From: Deinococcus gobiensis I-0
GTDB lineage: Bacteria > Deinococcota > Deinococci > Deinococcales > Deinococcaceae
Direction: 5' to 3'
Length of the DNA: 64,000 nt
NCBI RefSeq assembly: GCF_000252445.1
Contig: NC_017790.1
Coordinates: 2,462,501 to 2,526,500, forward strand
In this document: piece after piece, positions 42,241 through 54,299 of the stretch
Position numbering within the stretch: the first letter of the stretch is position 1
Layout of the letters: each line of letters begins with the position of its first letter
Notes under the pieces: model-generated
Seen by the model: only the letters and a program-made list of their open reading frames with translations
Databases searched by the model: none
What the model was told of the DNA's origin: nothing
Position numbers and translations under genes: made by a program

Positions 42241-43586
42241 ACCGCAGCGCCGGCATCCTGGGCGGCGGCGTGGCGGGCCTGACCCTGGGGGCGCTGCTCG
42301 CCGCGCGGGGCTGGGCGGTCACGGTGTACGAGCAGGGCCGCGCCGGGGGCAAACTGCGCCGCGAGGAGGTCGGCGGCCTGGACTTCGACACCGGCCCGAG
42401 CCTCTTCACCTTCCCGGAAGTGTGGCGCGAGGTGCTGGCGCGGCTGGGCGAGGCCGACCCGCTGGACCTGCGCCCGCTGCCGGGGGGGCTGGGCCTGCAC
42501 CACACGCCGCACGGCGCGGTGCCGCTGCCGGTGCCGCCCGGACACCCGCTGCACGGCGAGTGGACCCGTTACCTCGCCGCCGCCGCGCCGCTGCGCCCGC
42601 ACCTGGGCACCCTGCTGACCACGCCGCCGCGCCTGCGCGACCCGGCCTTCCGGCGGGCGAGCGCGGCGCTGTTCGGGGTCACAGGCCCCCACCTGAGCGC
42701 CGAGGGCTGGCTGCGCGCCCGGCACTTTTCGCCGGCCCTGGCCCACGCCCTGCGCACCCACGCCCTGAACGCGGGCCTGCCGCCGCAGGACGCCCCGGCC
42801 CTCTATGCCCTGATTCCGGCGCTGGTGGGTGCGGAGGTCTACCGCCCGGCCGGGGGCATGGGCGCGCTGCTGGACGCCCTGCTGGCCTTCCTGGCGGCGC
42901 GCGGCGCGCGGGTGCGCGAGGGGAGAGAGGTTCGGGCGATCACTGGCCCGGCCCTGACCCTGGCGGGCGGCGAGACGGCGCGGCACGACCTGCTGATCAG
43001 CGCCCTGGACCCGGCGCGGCTCGCGGCGTTGCGGGGCCGGCCCGTCGTCTCCCCCCCGGGGGGGCGCACGGTGGCAGGCGTGGCCCTGTACGCCGCCCTG
43101 CCGGCCCCCGCGCCGCTGCCCGCAACCTCGGTGCTGCCGCCGGGCAGCTTCTCCGCCTTCCGGGCGGCCATGCGCGTGGGGGCGCTGCCGCCCGACACCC
43201 TGACCCTGGTCCACGCCGAGGGGCACCGGCTGGCGGTCCTGCTGACCGCGCCCGCCACCGGGCAGGCCTATGGCCCGGAGCACCCCTGGGTCCGGGCCCA
43301 GGTCGCGCGGGCCGAGCGCACCCTGGGTGTGCCAGGTCTACTGGACACGGCACTGGATACCCGCGTCCTCTCCCCTGTCCACTACGCGGCGGGGGGGCAC
43401 CCGGGCGGCGCGATCTACGGCGCGGCCCTGGCCCCCTGGCGCGGCGGCCCGCTGCACCCGCAGCCCTACCGGCCGGCGCCGGGGCTGTGGCAGGTCGGCA
43501 CCGGGGTGCATCCGGGCGGGGGGCTGCCGGCGGTACTGGGCGGGGCGCTCATCGTGGACCGGCTGCTGAGGGAAACGGGACACTGA
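42237..43586 (+). CDS. CrtI-like FAD-dependent carotenoid desaturase/oxidoreductase
   Basis: 449 residues. N-terminal FAD motif [43 protein letters not shown] (typical CrtI 'GGF-FD-GPS' block) and the C-terminal FAD-binding [27 protein letters not shown]. Members desaturate phytoene or later carotenoids, or isomerise them. Which step it does is unclear; D. radiodurans has several CrtI homologues. The start is a GTG at 42237 overlapping the UbiA stop, so the two are translationally coupled. Confidence 0.86.
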   Translation: MNRSAGILGGGVAGLTLGALLAARGWAVTVYEQGRAGGKLRREEVGGLDFDTGPSLFTFPEVWREVLARLGEADPLDLRPLPGGLGLHHTPHGAVPLPVPPGHPLHGEWTRYLAAAAPLRPHLGTLLTTPPRLRDPAFRRASAALFGVTGPHLSAEGWLRARHFSPALAHALRTHALNAGLPPQDAPALYALIPALVGAEVYRPAGGMGALLDALLAFLAARGARVREGREVRAITGPALTLAGGETARHDLLISALDPARLAALRGRPVVSPPGGRTVAGVALYAALPAPAPLPATSVLPPGSFSAFRAAMRVGALPPDTLTLVHAEGHRLAVLLTAPATGQAYGPEHPWVRAQVARAERTLGVPGLLDTALDTRVLSPVHYAAGGHPGGAIYGAALAPWRGGPLHPQPYRPAPGLWQVGTGVHPGGGLPAVLGGALIVDRLLRETGH

Positions 43587-43587
43587 A

Positions 43588-43617
43588 GGGGACCGCCCCC
43601 TGGTGGAAGCGGCCCCC
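43588..43617. terminator. Possible terminator between carotenoid operon and subtilisin gene
   Basis: GGGGACCGC and GCGGCCCCC form a stem around a 12-nt loop between convergent genes. No T-tract. Confidence 0.4.
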
Positions 43618-43629
43618 GGACACGGCGTC

Positions 43630-45402
43630 TTACTGCCCCGTGATCGCCTTGAGCGGGTTGACCAGCCCGTAGCCGAAGTTGTCGTCCTTGCCCGATGCCC
43701 CCAGGTCCTTGGCGGTGCTGGTCAGCAGGTTCAGGAGCTGGGCGTTGGTCAGGCTGGGCTTGGCGGCCCACACCACGGCGGCGGCGGCGCTCACGTGCGG
43801 GGTCGCCATGCTGGTGCCGTCGAAGTATTCGTAGTCGGCGGTGGTCACGGCGGCACTTCCCGTGGCCGGCAGCTTGGCGAGCAGGCCCTGGCCGTCGCTC
43901 TGGGTCAGGCCCACCACCGGCACGCTGTAGCTGTTGGTCAGGGTCATGCCCAGGCTGCCGGCCGCGTTGTTGTAGATCATGACGGCCTTGGCGCCGCTGG
44001 CGACCGCGTTGGCGACCTTCTCCTCGAAGGAGCAGGTGCCGCGCGCGATCAGGGCGATGTTGCCCGACAGCGCCGAGTTGCGGGTGCTCGTCCCGCAGAA
44101 CTGCCCGGCGCCCGCCGTGCCGGTGCCGTCGCCGGCCTTCACCACGTTGCCGGTGAAGGTGGCCTTGCCGCTCAGGTCGGCGGCCTGCACGTCCCCGAAG
44201 GTCACGCCGGCGCCCGAGGCCGAGGCGCGGGTGCCCTGGCCCAGCGGCACGCTGCTCAGGACATGCACGCCGGGGCCCACGAGGTCCACCTGCGAGCCGA
44301 AGTTCGAGAAGTCGGCCTTGGCCTCCGCGTCGTCGATGGCGCCCACGCCCACCACGTTGGTGTAGGCGGCGGGGTACGACACGGCGGCGCCGTCGTTGCC
44401 GGTCGCGGCGATGATCAGCGCGCCCTTGTTGTAGGCCGAGGTGTAGGCGCGCTGCTCGGTCTGGCTGGCGCTGCCGCCGCCCAGCGACAGGCTGATGACC
44501 ACCTTGCTCTCGGTGCCGCCCTGGCTCTTGAGCTGCCCGGCGCACCAGTTCACGCCGTTGATGATGCCGCTGCTGCTGCCCGAGCCGTCGTTGCCCAGCA
44601 CGCGCGCCATGTACAGGTTCACGCCGGGGGCCACGCCGCCCACGCCGTTGGCGTCCTCGCCCGCCTGGAGGCCGCTGGCCCCGGTGCCCGAGCCGTACTG
44701 CGCGAAGATGGTCCCCGAGACGTGCGTGCCGTGGTGCGACACGTCGTTGAGCTGGTAGGGGTCGCCCCGCCCGCTCTCGCTCGTGACGAAGTTGCGGAAG
44801 CCCTTGAGCTTGCGCTGGAATTCGGGGTGGTTGCCGTCGATGCCGGTGTCGCCCACGCACACCGCCACGCCCGACCCCGTGTAGCCGCTGGAGCGCAGGG
44901 TGGGCACCTTCAGCGCCGCGTCGCCCCAGGTGGTCTCGCCGCTCGCCGTGTAGACCGGCGTGGCCTGCGCCGTGATGGCCTGGGCCTTCAGGCCGCTGCG
45001 GGCCGGCTGCGCGTCGCTGACCCCGCTGCGCATGCCCGTCGCCGTGCGCTTGAGGTCCGGCTCGACGTACTCGACCGAGGGGTCGGCGCGCAGGCGGGCG
45101 AGGGCCTGGGGCGACAGGCGCACGGCCGCCGCGCTGATGTCGGCCCACTGGCTCGTCAGGGTGCCCCCGGCGGCGGCGATGGCCTGCGCCTGCAAGGCGG
45201 CCTGGGCGCTCAGGTCCTGCGCGCCCAGCCCCTGGGCGTTCAGGCCGCTCTCCTTGAACCCCACGAGATAGGCGTCGGCGGCCACCGCCTGATCGGCACC
45301 GGGGGCGACCGCAGCGGGCGCCGTCACGCTCTGCTGTCCGCAGGCAGCCAGGGAGAGGGTCAGGGTCGCGGCGAGCAGCAGGCCAGAGTGGGAACGCAGC
45401 AT
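43630..45402 (-). CDS. Secreted subtilisin-like (S8) serine protease with PA domain insert
   Basis: 590 residues. Signal peptide with lipobox LAAC (Cys21), so probably a lipoprotein. Propeptide-inhibitor region (residues 40-110), then the S8 core: Asp in [15 protein letters not shown] (~184), His in [13 protein letters not shown] (~221), and Ser in [17 protein letters not shown] (~529). Between His and Ser a protease-associated (PA) domain is inserted ([20 protein letters not shown] near 450). Extracellular digestion of proteins is expected. SD TGGAGG lies upstream. Confidence 0.93.
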   Translation of the reverse strand: MLRSHSGLLLAATLTLSLAACGQQSVTAPAAVAPGADQAVAADAYLVGFKESGLNAQGLGAQDLSAQAALQAQAIAAAGGTLTSQWADISAAAVRLSPQALARLRADPSVEYVEPDLKRTATGMRSGVSDAQPARSGLKAQAITAQATPVYTASGETTWGDAALKVPTLRSSGYTGSGVAVCVGDTGIDGNHPEFQRKLKGFRNFVTSESGRGDPYQLNDVSHHGTHVSGTIFAQYGSGTGASGLQAGEDANGVGGVAPGVNLYMARVLGNDGSGSSSGIINGVNWCAGQLKSQGGTESKVVISLSLGGGSASQTEQRAYTSAYNKGALIIAATGNDGAAVSYPAAYTNVVGVGAIDDAEAKADFSNFGSQVDLVGPGVHVLSSVPLGQGTRASASGAGVTFGDVQAADLSGKATFTGNVVKAGDGTGTAGAGQFCGTSTRNSALSGNIALIARGTCSFEEKVANAVASGAKAVMIYNNAAGSLGMTLTNSYSVPVVGLTQSDGQGLLAKLPATGSAAVTTADYEYFDGTSMATPHVSAAAAVVWAAKPSLTNAQLLNLLTSTAKDLGASGKDDNFGYGLVNPLKAITGQ

Positions 45403-45565
45403 GAAAACCTCCAGGGAACAGCGGCAAGGGGGACGGGACCTCCGGCCACATCGGCGGCCGGCCGGAAAAGGTTCGACATCGGTTTGGAACTTGCGCAGAC
45501 TCTAATGTCCACTTCATGACCCGCCGGTCACTCTTCTAGACAACACTGGACCGGGTTCAGGTATT

Positions 45566-45610
45566 GCCCGCCCTTCTCCGGAGACGGAAATTTCAAACGA
45601 AAGGGCGGGC
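45566..45610 (-). terminator. Probable terminator of the proline-catabolism operon
   Basis: GCCCGCCCTT (45566-45575) pairs perfectly with AAGGGCGGGC (45601-45610) over a 25-nt loop, just past the P5C dehydrogenase stop. No T-run. Confidence 0.6.
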
Positions 45611-45653
45611 GGTCCCGAAGGACTGCGCCCGCCACCCTGTTCGCCGCCGCGCT

Positions 45654-47225
45654 TTACCAGCGCTCGGTCACGGTCTTGAGCTGCATGAAGTTGGCGAGGT
45701 AGTCCGGGCCGCCCGCCTTGGAGTCGGTGCCGCTCATGTTGTACCCGCCGAAGGGCTGCACGCCCACGATGGCCCCGGTGATCTTGCGGTTGAAGTACAG
45801 GTTGCCCACCTCGAACTCGGCGCGGGCCTGCTCCAGCCGCTCGCGGCTGCGGCTGCACACGCCGCCAGTCAGGCCGTACTCGGTCGAGTTGGCGATATCG
45901 AGGGCGTCCTGCCAGTCCCTGGCGCGCAGCACGGTCACGACCGGCCCGAAGATTTCCTCCTGCGCCATGCGGGCGTCACGCTTCACGTCGCCCACGATGG
46001 TCGGCTGGACGTAATAGCCGGATGTGCCGCCGTACTCGCCGGGGGCCTGCCCACCCAGCAGCACGGTCCCCTCCTGCGGGGCGAGGTCGAGGTACGACTT
46101 GACCTTGTCGAAGCTCATCTGGTTGACGACGGCGGTGACGTTGGCGTTCTCCTCGCCGGTGCCCATCTTCAGCGCGCGGGTCCGCTCGACGAAACCGTTG
46201 ACCACCGCGTCGTACACCTCGTCCACCACCACGAGGCGGCTCATGGCGCTGCACTTCTGGCCGTTGAAGCCGAAGGCCCCCTGCACGGCGGCGGTGATCG
46301 CCACGTCGAGATCGGCGGTCTCGTCCACGATCATGGCGTCCTTACCGCCCAGTTCCATGATCACGCGCTTGAGCCACTTCTGGCCCGGCTGCACCTTGGC
46401 CGCCACCTCGTTGATGTGCAGGCCCACCGCCCGGCTGCCCGTGAAGGTGACGAAGCGGGTCTTGGCATGCGTGGTCAGGAACTCGCCGACTTCCTTGCCC
46501 ACCCCCGGCAGGAACTGGAGGACCCCGGCGGGCAGCCCGGCCTCGTACATGATCTCGGTGACGAAGCCCGCGATGAGGCCCGCGTCCTCGGCCGGCTTGG
46601 CGATCACACAGTTGCCCGCGACGATGGGCGCGGCCAGCATCCCCAGGTAGATCGCGCAGGGGAAATTCCACGGGCTGATGCTCACGCCGACACCCAGCGG
46701 AATACTCATCAGGCCGTTTTCCTCGCCCTCGAACCAGGTCGTCTCGCTGCTGCCGAAGCCCGCGTACTTCATGGCGCTGCGGGCGTAGTACTCCAGAAAG
46801 TCGATGGCCTCGGCCACTTCCACGTCGGCCTCGGCGTAGTTCTTGCCCACCTCGATGCTCATCAGGGCGCAGGCTTCCAGGCGGCGGCGCTTCAGGATCG
46901 CGGCGGCCTTGAGCAGCACGCGGGCGCGGGCGTCCATGTCCCACTTCTTCCAGCTCTCGAAAGCCTTCCAGGCACCGTCGAGGGCCTTCTGGGCGTCCTG
47001 GGTGGTCGCCTTGCCGGTCGTGCCCACGAGTTCGGCGGTGTCGCAGGGGTTGCGGCTTTCGATCTTTTCTGCCGTTTCGACCGCCACGCCGTCGATGACG
47101 ACCGGGTAGTGCTTGCCGACCAGTTCGGCGCGGACCTTCTTCAGGGCGTCCTGATACGCCTTGACGTTCTCGGGCTGCGTAAAGTCGATGAAGCTCTGCG
47201 GGCGGTAGTCCTGAACTTTAATCAT
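45654..47225 (-). CDS. L-glutamate gamma-semialdehyde (1-pyrroline-5-carboxylate) dehydrogenase
   Basis: 523 residues of the ALDH4 group. It oxidises glutamate semialdehyde to glutamate with NAD+, the second step of proline degradation. Visible: [13 protein letters not shown] and the catalytic Glu in [13 protein letters not shown] near 290, nucleophile Cys in [13 protein letters not shown] near 325, and the C-terminal [16 protein letters not shown] substrate/anchor loop. Its start overlaps the stop of the upstream membrane-protein gene (ATGATTAA), giving coupled translation. Partner of the proline dehydrogenase upstream. Confidence 0.95.
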   Translation of the reverse strand: MIKVQDYRPQSFIDFTQPENVKAYQDALKKVRAELVGKHYPVVIDGVAVETAEKIESRNPCDTAELVGTTGKATTQDAQKALDGAWKAFESWKKWDMDARARVLLKAAAILKRRRLEACALMSIEVGKNYAEADVEVAEAIDFLEYYARSAMKYAGFGSSETTWFEGEENGLMSIPLGVGVSISPWNFPCAIYLGMLAAPIVAGNCVIAKPAEDAGLIAGFVTEIMYEAGLPAGVLQFLPGVGKEVGEFLTTHAKTRFVTFTGSRAVGLHINEVAAKVQPGQKWLKRVIMELGGKDAMIVDETADLDVAITAAVQGAFGFNGQKCSAMSRLVVVDEVYDAVVNGFVERTRALKMGTGEENANVTAVVNQMSFDKVKSYLDLAPQEGTVLLGGQAPGEYGGTSGYYVQPTIVGDVKRDARMAQEEIFGPVVTVLRARDWQDALDIANSTEYGLTGGVCSRSRERLEQARAEFEVGNLYFNRKITGAIVGVQPFGGYNMSGTDSKAGGPDYLANFMQLKTVTERW

Positions 47226-48336
47226 GGTGAGGCTCCTTGGGAATCGGGTCGGTGAGGGCTGGTCCGGGCTGGACCGGGGTCAGGAAGGGGGCCTGGGGCA
47301 GCGGCGAGGCCGACCGGGGGCGCAGCGGCGCGGCGTAGCCCAGGCTGGCCGCCTGCGCCTCGACCTGCGTGTAGGCCTCGTCCAGCCGCCACGCGGTTTC
47401 GGGCGAGACGACCCCCGGCGAGGCGGCGTCCAGCTCGAACACCTGTACGATGCGGCCGACCAGCGCCGCCGTACCGCGCGTCCGGGCCGCGAAATCCGGG
47501 CCGCTCTCGGGGACCTTGGCCAGGCCACGGGCCGCCTCGTGGGCGAGGTCCCACAGTTCGGCGCGCCACCATTCGCCGCGCTGCAAGACGTCCTGCGCCT
47601 GCGGGCGCTCGCCGGGCAGGCGTGACAGGGCGTCCATGACCGGCGCGGGGAGCTCGGCCGCCATGCGCGGACTGAGCGGGCGGCGGCCGACCTCCTGGCA
47701 GTCGGCCAGGATGCGGGCGCAGGCGGCGCGCCGGCGGGCCGCGAGGCGGCGCTGCAACGCGGGGACGACCAGCAGGCGGCTGAACACGAAATAGCTCAGG
47801 CCCACCACGGCGGCCCAGACGAGCATCGCCAGCAGCGAGACCACAAAGCCGTCGATGCCCCACAGCACGAGCACGCCCAGCAGGAAGGCCAGCGCGTGGG
47901 TCCAGCCCAGTACGCCGCTGAGCAGGCCATAGCCGTCCCAGGTCAGGCGCAGTTCCGCCAGGGCGCGCATGGCGTCGGGGTGCAGGTAACGGGTCACGCC
48001 GCCCTGCGCGAAGGTCTGGTACAGCGCGTCCCGCTGGGCGGCGGGGTGCAGGATGACCCGCAGCCGCTCGTCGCCCGTCTCCTTGACCTGCGCGTCGAGT
48101 TTGTTCTTCAGGGGAGCGTAGCGGTCCTCGGCGGGCAGGAGGCCGTGCAGGATCACGGGCGGCGATCCCTCCTCCGTGGGCAGCGTCAGGAAAAATTCGG
48201 GCAGGCCGCGCTGCACCGCCGGACTGGTGTCGAGCCCGAGCTCGCGCACCGCCTGCAGGTAGCGGCCGAAAAAATTTCGGAGGCTGCCGATGACTACGGG
48301 ATGGAGGGCCGGGACGAAGTCGGTCATGAGGACCAT
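47218..48336 (-). CDS. Membrane protein of unknown function in the proline operon
   Basis: 372 residues. Cytosolic N-terminal part (residues 1-135), two hydrophobic segments (about 150-165 and 170-190: [37 protein letters not shown]), then a basic helical C-terminus rich in Arg and Ala. No recognised domain. It sits between proline dehydrogenase and P5C dehydrogenase, and its stop overlaps the latter's ATG. A transport or scaffold role in proline use is conceivable but speculative. ATG at 48336 or 48327. Confidence 0.75.
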   Translation of the reverse strand: MVLMTDFVPALHPVVIGSLRNFFGRYLQAVRELGLDTSPAVQRGLPEFFLTLPTEEGSPPVILHGLLPAEDRYAPLKNKLDAQVKETGDERLRVILHPAAQRDALYQTFAQGGVTRYLHPDAMRALAELRLTWDGYGLLSGVLGWTHALAFLLGVLVLWGIDGFVVSLLAMLVWAAVVGLSYFVFSRLLVVPALQRRLAARRRAACARILADCQEVGRRPLSPRMAAELPAPVMDALSRLPGERPQAQDVLQRGEWWRAELWDLAHEAARGLAKVPESGPDFAARTRGTAALVGRIVQVFELDAASPGVVSPETAWRLDEAYTQVEAQAASLGYAAPLRPRSASPLPQAPFLTPVQPGPALTDPIPKEPHHD

Positions 48337-48474
48337 CCTGCCGGGCCCGGAGCGGCGATGGGGGCGTATTTCAGCGGACAGGCGCAGAGGCAGGCGGCGG
48401 GCCGCCTGAACGGCGGCGCGCCCCGGCGCCTCTGGCCGCCGCCGTGCTCCCCCTGCGCCGCCGCCCTCATGGCC

Positions 48475-49399
48475 TCAGCCCTTGAGCATGCCCTGGAGCA
48501 CGAACAGCGCATTGCTGGGGCGCTCGGCGATGCGGCGCGAGAAGTACGGGTACCAGTCGCGGCCGTAGGGCAGGTACACGCGCACGCGGTAGCCGTCCTT
48601 CACGAGCTGCTTTTGCAGGTCACGCCGGATGCCGTACAGCAGCTGGAACTCGAACTGGTCCTTGCCGATACCGTGCGCGAGTACGAAGCGCTTCACGTCC
48701 TCGATCAGGCGCTCGTCGTGGGTGGCGACGTTGGTGTAGGCCCCGCTCTTGAGGTGCTGGTACACCAGGCGGCGGTAGTTGGCGTCCACGTCGGCCTTGT
48801 CGGGGTAGGCGACCGTCTCGGGCTCCAGGTACGCGCCCTTCACGAAGCGCAGGTTGGGCTTGATGTCGTCCAGACCCTCGCGGTCTTTCAGGCTGCGGTA
48901 CAGGTAGCTCTGGAGGACGCTGCCCACGTGCGCGCGCCCGAATTCGCCGATCAGGGTGCGCAGTTGCGCCAGCGTCTGGTCCACGCGCGGATGGTCTTCC
49001 ATGTCCAGGCACACGAAGCCGCCGTATTCCTTGGCCTTCGAGATGATCCGGCGGGCGTTCTTGAGGCCCAGGTCCTCGCCGTCCTCGTCCTTGCCCTGGC
49101 CCACGCTGCTGAGCTTGATGCTCACGTAGGGCGTGATGCCCGCGCCCTGCATGGCCTCGACCACGCCCAGCACGTTGTCGGCGAAGCGCGTGCAGTCGGC
49201 GGCCGACTCGATGAACTCGCCCAGCAGGTCCATGTTCGACGAGATGCCGTCGGCCTGAAGGTCTTTCATGGCCTGCACGGCGCTGGGGATGTCCTCGCCG
49301 GCCACGAAGCGCTGGGCGACAGGCCACGCGCGGGCGCGGAGCAACTTTTCCACGCTGTCGCGCTCGGCGACGGTCAGGATGGCCTTGCGGTAGAGCTGG

Positions 49400-49407
<8 letters not shown>
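48475..49407 (-). CDS. Proline dehydrogenase (monofunctional, FAD)
   Basis: 310 residues. Oxidises proline to P5C and passes electrons to the quinone pool. The ProDH barrel is marked by [43 protein letters not shown] and the C-terminal [14 protein letters not shown], then [12 protein letters not shown] (Arg-Arg substrate site). Starts at 49407; a longer frame upstream is rejected because homology starts at [11 protein letters not shown]. The ATG overlaps the GntR stop (ATGATTGA), giving coupled expression with its likely regulator. Confidence 0.94.
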
Positions 49408-50056
<649 letters not shown>

Positions 50057-50062
50057 ATGGAT

Positions 50063-50074
50063 ATTGTATACAAT
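50063..50074 (-). promoter_or_regulatory. GntR operator overlapping the -10 of the proline operon
   Basis: ATTGTATACAAT is a perfect 12-bp palindrome matching the TNGTATACNA pattern bound by FCD-type GntR regulators. Its left half, read on the minus strand, is the -10 TACAAT (50063-50068), 6 nt before the ATG, so a bound repressor would block polymerase. Confidence 0.75.
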
Positions 50075-50116
50075 CTCAGGACGTGAGGCTAGCCCTCCGT
50101 GGTCGCCCGGCCTGTC

Positions 50117-50614
50117 CTAGTCCCGGCCGCCCTTCTCCTCGCCCACCTCGTCGGGGCTGCGGCGGCCCGTCAGGTGCGGCGCGAGGCGGCCCAGCGGCCA
50201 CAGGGTGAACAGGAACAGCAGCGTGGCGCAGCTCGCCAGCAGGTACAGGTGCAGCCCGCAGGCGACCCCCACCGCCGCCGTCGCGAGCAGGCTCGCGGCG
50301 GTGGTCAGCCCGCGCGCCTGCCCCCCGCGCCCCGAGGAGAAGATCGCGCCTGCCCCCAGGAAACTCACGCCGCTGACCACCGCCCCCAGAATGCCGATGA
50401 GATCGAAGCGCACCTGCGGCACTCCCGCGCCGAAACGATCCACGATGGCCTCGCCCAGCAGCACGAACAGCGCCGCACTGACCCCCACCAGAATGTGGGT
50501 GCGCAGCCCGGCGCTGTGGCGGTGGCGTTCACGCTCCCAGCCGATCAGGCCGCTCAGCACATAGGCGGCGAGGACCCCCGGCAGAAGCCGGAGTTCGGGC
50601 AACAGGCTGTCCAT
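50117..50614 (-). CDS. MgtC/SapB family membrane protein
   Basis: 165 residues. [34 protein letters not shown] and [41 protein letters not shown] are the MgtC family signatures, with four to five membrane helices. Members are linked to Mg2+ limitation or acid tolerance in pathogens; role here unknown. TACCCT lies 5 nt before the ATG. Confidence 0.88.
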   Translation of the reverse strand: MDSLLPELRLLPGVLAAYVLSGLIGWERERHRHSAGLRTHILVGVSAALFVLLGEAIVDRFGAGVPQVRFDLIGILGAVVSGVSFLGAGAIFSSGRGGQARGLTTAASLLATAAVGVACGLHLYLLASCATLLFLFTLWPLGRLAPHLTGRRSPDEVGEEKGGRD

Positions 50615-50643
50615 GCCCCAGGGTACGGCCCGGCGCTCCCGTT

Positions 50644-51045
50644 CTACTCGGCGTACACCGCTTCGATGGGAAAGATGCGCTCGGCAAGACGTTCCAGGCC
50701 GCGCGGGCCGGCCCGGCCCTGGCAGGGTTCGGTCGGGGCGCACAGGGTCACGTAGCGGGTGCGGCGCGCGGCGACGACCACGCGGTAGAGCTTGGCCTCG
50801 GAGCGGCTGCGGGTGTAGTGGCACAGGTCGCAGTGCAGGGCATTGCTGCCCTTGGGGTCCAGGGGCGTGAACTCGGCGAGCTGGTCGCCGTGGACCAGGG
50901 CCAGCCGGCCGTCGGCCACCGCGTACAGGCCCAGCGTGGGCGCGCTGGCCCCGGTGTCGGTGCCCCCGAACAGCTCGCGGTGGGTGTCGGGAAACAGTTC
51001 CCGCAGCAGGTCGCGGGCGCTGTGGGCTTTGGGAGCGTCGCTCAT
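50644..51045 (-). CDS. FBP C-terminal treble-clef zinc-finger domain protein
   Basis: 133 residues. C-terminal Cys-rich part [17 protein letters not shown] ... [11 protein letters not shown] resembles the treble-clef domain of FusB-type fusidic acid resistance / fibronectin-binding-like proteins that bind EF-G. The N-terminal 60 residues are not recognised. Ribosome-rescue or EF-G binding is possible but unproven. TACACT (51053-51058) lies 7 nt before the ATG. Confidence 0.7.
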   Translation of the reverse strand: MSDAPKAHSARDLLRELFPDTHRELFGGTDTGASAPTLGLYAVADGRLALVHGDQLAEFTPLDPKGSNALHCDLCHYTRSRSEAKLYRVVVAARRTRYVTLCAPTEPCQGRAGPRGLERLAERIFPIEAVYAE

Positions 51046-51167
51046 GCCGGGCAGTGTACGCGCGCCGTGTGGGGCCGAACGTGCCCTCTGGCACGGGGCG
51101 CATGGCCCGCGCGGCCTAGAATGGGCGGTGTGAATCCCCCGTCCCTTTCCCGCCGTCCGGCCCGCCG

Positions 51168-51905
51168 ATGAGGTCGCGCACCGCCAACCGGAGCGGCGTG
51201 GTCATCCGCCGCCGGGTGCTGCCGGCCGGGGACATCATCGTCACGCTGCTGACCCCTCAGGGCAAGCTCAAGGCCATCGCGCGCGGCGGGGTCCGCGGGC
51301 CGCTCTCCAGCCGCCTGAATCTCTTTCACCATGTGGGCGTGCAGGTCTACCAGACGCCGCAGTCGGACCTCGCCACCGTCAAGCAGGCGGTACTCGAAGG
51401 TGCCCTGCCCCGCCTGGCCGAGCCCGAGCGCTACGCCTTCGCACACCTGATGGCCGAGTTCGCCGACGCGCTCTTTCAGGAGGGCGAGTTCAGCGAGCAG
51501 GCCTTCGACCTCTTCGCGGGGGCGCTGCGCGGCGTGGCCTTCCAGCCGGACCCCGAATGGGTCGCGCTGGTCATGAGCTACAAACTGCTGGGGCTGGCGG
51601 GCATCGTCCCGCAGACCGCGCGCTGCGCCCGCTGCGGCGAGGATCACCCCGCACACCCGGACCCGCTGGGCGGGCAACTGCTGTGCGGCACCTGCGCGGC
51701 GCTGCCCCCCTATCCCCCCGAGGCCCTGGATTTCCTGCGCCAGGCGGTGCGCCGCAGCGTGCGCGTCAGCATGGACCGGCCCGTACCCCCCGACCAGCGG
51801 CCCGCACTGTGGCGGGCGCTCGAACGGTTCGTGACGGTGCAGGTGGGCGGCGTGCAGAGCTGGCGGCAGCTCGTACCGGCCGAGGGCGTCGCCGCGTCGG
51901 CCTAA
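51168..51905 (+). CDS. recO: DNA repair protein RecO
   Basis: 245 residues. RecO helps RecR load RecA on SSB-coated ssDNA, important for DNA repair in Deinococcus. N-terminal OB fold ([34 protein letters not shown]), helical core, and a zinc site with CARCGEDHP and CGTC near 160-190. TAGAAT lies about 46 nt upstream. Convergent with the esterase gene; their ends overlap by 4 nt. Confidence 0.95.
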   Translation: MRSRTANRSGVVIRRRVLPAGDIIVTLLTPQGKLKAIARGGVRGPLSSRLNLFHHVGVQVYQTPQSDLATVKQAVLEGALPRLAEPERYAFAHLMAEFADALFQEGEFSEQAFDLFAGALRGVAFQPDPEWVALVMSYKLLGLAGIVPQTARCARCGEDHPAHPDPLGGQLLCGTCAALPPYPPEALDFLRQAVRRSVRVSMDRPVPPDQRPALWRALERFVTVQVGGVQSWRQLVPAEGVAASA

Positions 51906-52819
51906 CGCAGCCGGCGCGCCTCGATGAAGGCGATCATCTGCTCGCGCGTCGCCCCCAGGAAGGTCAGGTTGCGCGCCGCCGCTCCGATGATGGTGACGTG
52001 GTTCAGGCCAGGCAGGACGGTCCGCGTGACCGGAATGCCCGCCTTCCTGAGCGCCGCTTCCATGTTGAGGGCATTCTGGGGGTAGACGGTCGTGTCGTTG
52101 GCGGCCACCAACAGCAGGTGCGGCGGCGCGTCGGGGCGCACGTGACGGTCGGGCATGACCTCGTCCGGGGTAGCCCCCTCCGGGAAGGCCACGCGGCTCG
52201 GGAACTCGCGGAAGTCGTAGGAATACGGGCCGGCGATCCCGATCACGCCGCGCACCGCCGACACCGGCACGCCGGCCTCGGCCAGCCAGCGGGCATTGTC
52301 CACCGCCTCGACCGCGTTGAAGGCCCCGGCCGAATGCCCGGTCACGAACAGGTCGTCGGGGCGGCCGCCGTACACCTGGGCGTTGTCCCGCAACCACTTC
52401 AGGGCCGCCGCCACGTCCTGTACGTAGGTCGGGTAGCGGTTCTGCGGCGCGAGCCGGTAGCTCATGACACCGGTCACGTACCCGGCGCGGGCCAGACTCT
52501 CGCCCACGAACTGGTAGTCCGCCTTGTCGCCTCCCTGCCACGAGCCGCCGTGGACGAACAGCACGGTGGGGACGTTGCGGGCACTCGGGGGCGCGTACAC
52601 GTCGAGCCGGTTGCGCGGGTCGGGACCATAGGGCTGATCCCGGACGACCTTCAGACCCCGCGGACTGTTGGTCGAGTTGACGAGACCAAGGGCGGCGCTC
52701 TCCAGACGGGCGCCGGAACACGAGGCCAGCAGGGCCGCGGCGGCGAGTGCGCCCAGCCCCAGCGCGAGCAGGCGGCCCGGCGCGGCGCGGCGCGGGCGGG
52801 AAACGGACGACGGAGCCAT
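51902..52819 (-). CDS. Alpha/beta hydrolase lipoprotein (esterase, HSL-like)
   Basis: 305 residues. Signal peptide with lipobox LASC (Cys34), so an exported lipoprotein. Alpha/beta hydrolase features: oxyanion motif FVHGGSW (~87-93), nucleophile Ser in [10 protein letters not shown] (~163), Asp in [10 protein letters not shown], and His in [10 protein letters not shown]. Likely a carboxylesterase of unknown substrate. TAGCCT (52826-52831) lies 6 nt before the ATG. Confidence 0.88.
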   Translation of the reverse strand: MAPSSVSRPRRAAPGRLLALGLGALAAAALLASCSGARLESAALGLVNSTNSPRGLKVVRDQPYGPDPRNRLDVYAPPSARNVPTVLFVHGGSWQGGDKADYQFVGESLARAGYVTGVMSYRLAPQNRYPTYVQDVAAALKWLRDNAQVYGGRPDDLFVTGHSAGAFNAVEAVDNARWLAEAGVPVSAVRGVIGIAGPYSYDFREFPSRVAFPEGATPDEVMPDRHVRPDAPPHLLLVAANDTTVYPQNALNMEAALRKAGIPVTRTVLPGLNHVTIIGAAARNLTFLGATREQMIAFIEARRLR

Positions 52820-52967
52820 ACCCGCAGGCTAGAGCCGCCTGCACCCGCCAAAGGCACCCTGCGCGACACTTGACCTTGAGGCAGGCTTGACGCTCGGGGC
52901 GCGCGCCATACAGGCCTGTGGCCCGGCGTGCGGTTGCCCGCGCCGGACGCGCGCTACCTTGCGGGCC

Positions 52968-54299
52968 ATGAGCGCCCCCGCCCCCACGACAGACGCCCTG
53001 GTGGTCGGCGGCGGCCCCGCCGGGCTGGCCCTGGCCGCCGAGCTGGCCCGCCGGAACCTGAGCGTGCGCGTGGTGGCCCCCCACGCCCCCCGGCCCTTCC
53101 CGGCGACCTACGGCGCGTGGCAGGCCGACCTGCCCGCCTGGGCCCAGGCCTGCGCCGCCCAGGTCTGGAGCGACGTGCGCGTGTACACCGGGCGTGACCC
53201 CGCTGCGGCCCCCACCCCCCTGCTGCGGCCCTACGCCCTGCTGGACAACGCCGAGCTGCTGGGCCAGCTGTGCCGGCGGGCCGGGTCCGGCCTGACCTGG
53301 ACACGCGGCCGGGTCACGGGCGCGGCGCGGCGCGGCGAAACCTGGGCCGTCACCGGGGCGGACGGCGAAACCTGGCGGGCGCGGCTGGTCGTGGATGCCA
53401 GCGGACACGGCGGGCTGCTGCGCCCCACCCGCTTTCCCGGCGGCGCGGCCTTCCAGACGGCCTACGGCGTCGTGGCCCGCTTCCGGCGGCCTCCCGCAGC
53501 GCCCGGCAGCATGGTCTGGATGGACTACCGCACGCCCGCGCCCACGCGCGGCGAGGCCACCTTCCTGTACGCCATGCACCTCGGAGGCGACCGGTACTTC
53601 GTCGAGGAAACCAGCCTGATCGCCCGGCCCGGCCTGACCCGCGCCGCGCTGGCGGCCCGCCTGCATGCCCGCCTGGAGGCCCAGGGCACGCCGCCCGGCG
53701 AGATCGAGAGCGAGGAATGGGTGAGTTTTCCCATGAACGCCGCTGCGCCGGACCCCGGCGGGGTGCTGGCCTTCGGGTCGGCGGCGGGCGGGGTCCACCC
53801 GGTCAGCGGCTTTCAGGTGTCGGGGGCGCTGCGCGAGGCCCCTGGGGTGGCCGCCGCCGTGGCCGGGGCGCTGGCGCGGGGCGAGGACGCGGCGGCGGCC
53901 GGCTGGGCGGCGCTTTGGCCCGGCGAGCGGCGGGCCGCGCGCGAGGTACAACTGCTCGGCGTGCGCGCCCTGCTGACCCTGCCGCCCGCCGCCCTGCCCG
54001 AATTCTTCCGGTCCTTTTTCGCGCTGCCGCCCGCACAGTGGCAGGCCTTTCTGGACCCGCACACCGGCGCGGGGGCGCTGGCCCGCACCATGCTGCGCCT
54101 GTTCGCCGCGGCGCCGGGCAGCGTACGGCTGCCGCTGGCCCGCGCCGCCCTGGGCGAGCCGGGGGCCAGCGGCCGGGCGCTGCGGGCCGCGGCCCGGCCT
54201 GTGTCGCCCGAACCCGCAGCGCCCGCACCCGCGTCCCTAAAGGTCGCCTCGCCGTCCTCCCATCCTGCCGGGGTGGCCGGGCGCGAACCTGGGTCATGA
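52968..54299 (+). CDS. Lycopene cyclase (CrtL type, deinoxanthin pathway)
   Basis: 443 residues. FAD motif [18 protein letters not shown] (13-30), the cyclase block [15 protein letters not shown] near 45, VVDASGHGG and [26 protein letters not shown] (DRxFxEET-like), then [24 protein letters not shown] near 275. This matches bacterial CrtL-family cyclases; the Deinococcus member makes the monocyclic end of deinoxanthin. TACCTT (52955-52960) lies 7 nt before the ATG. The stop overlaps the ATG of the downstream small gene (ATGA). Confidence 0.9.
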   Translation: MSAPAPTTDALVVGGGPAGLALAAELARRNLSVRVVAPHAPRPFPATYGAWQADLPAWAQACAAQVWSDVRVYTGRDPAAAPTPLLRPYALLDNAELLGQLCRRAGSGLTWTRGRVTGAARRGETWAVTGADGETWRARLVVDASGHGGLLRPTRFPGGAAFQTAYGVVARFRRPPAAPGSMVWMDYRTPAPTRGEATFLYAMHLGGDRYFVEETSLIARPGLTRAALAARLHARLEAQGTPPGEIESEEWVSFPMNAAAPDPGGVLAFGSAAGGVHPVSGFQVSGALREAPGVAAAVAGALARGEDAAAAGWAALWPGERRAAREVQLLGVRALLTLPPAALPEFFRSFFALPPAQWQAFLDPHTGAGALARTMLRLFAAAPGSVRLPLARAALGEPGASGRALRAAARPVSPEPAAPAPASLKVASPSSHPAGVAGREPGS

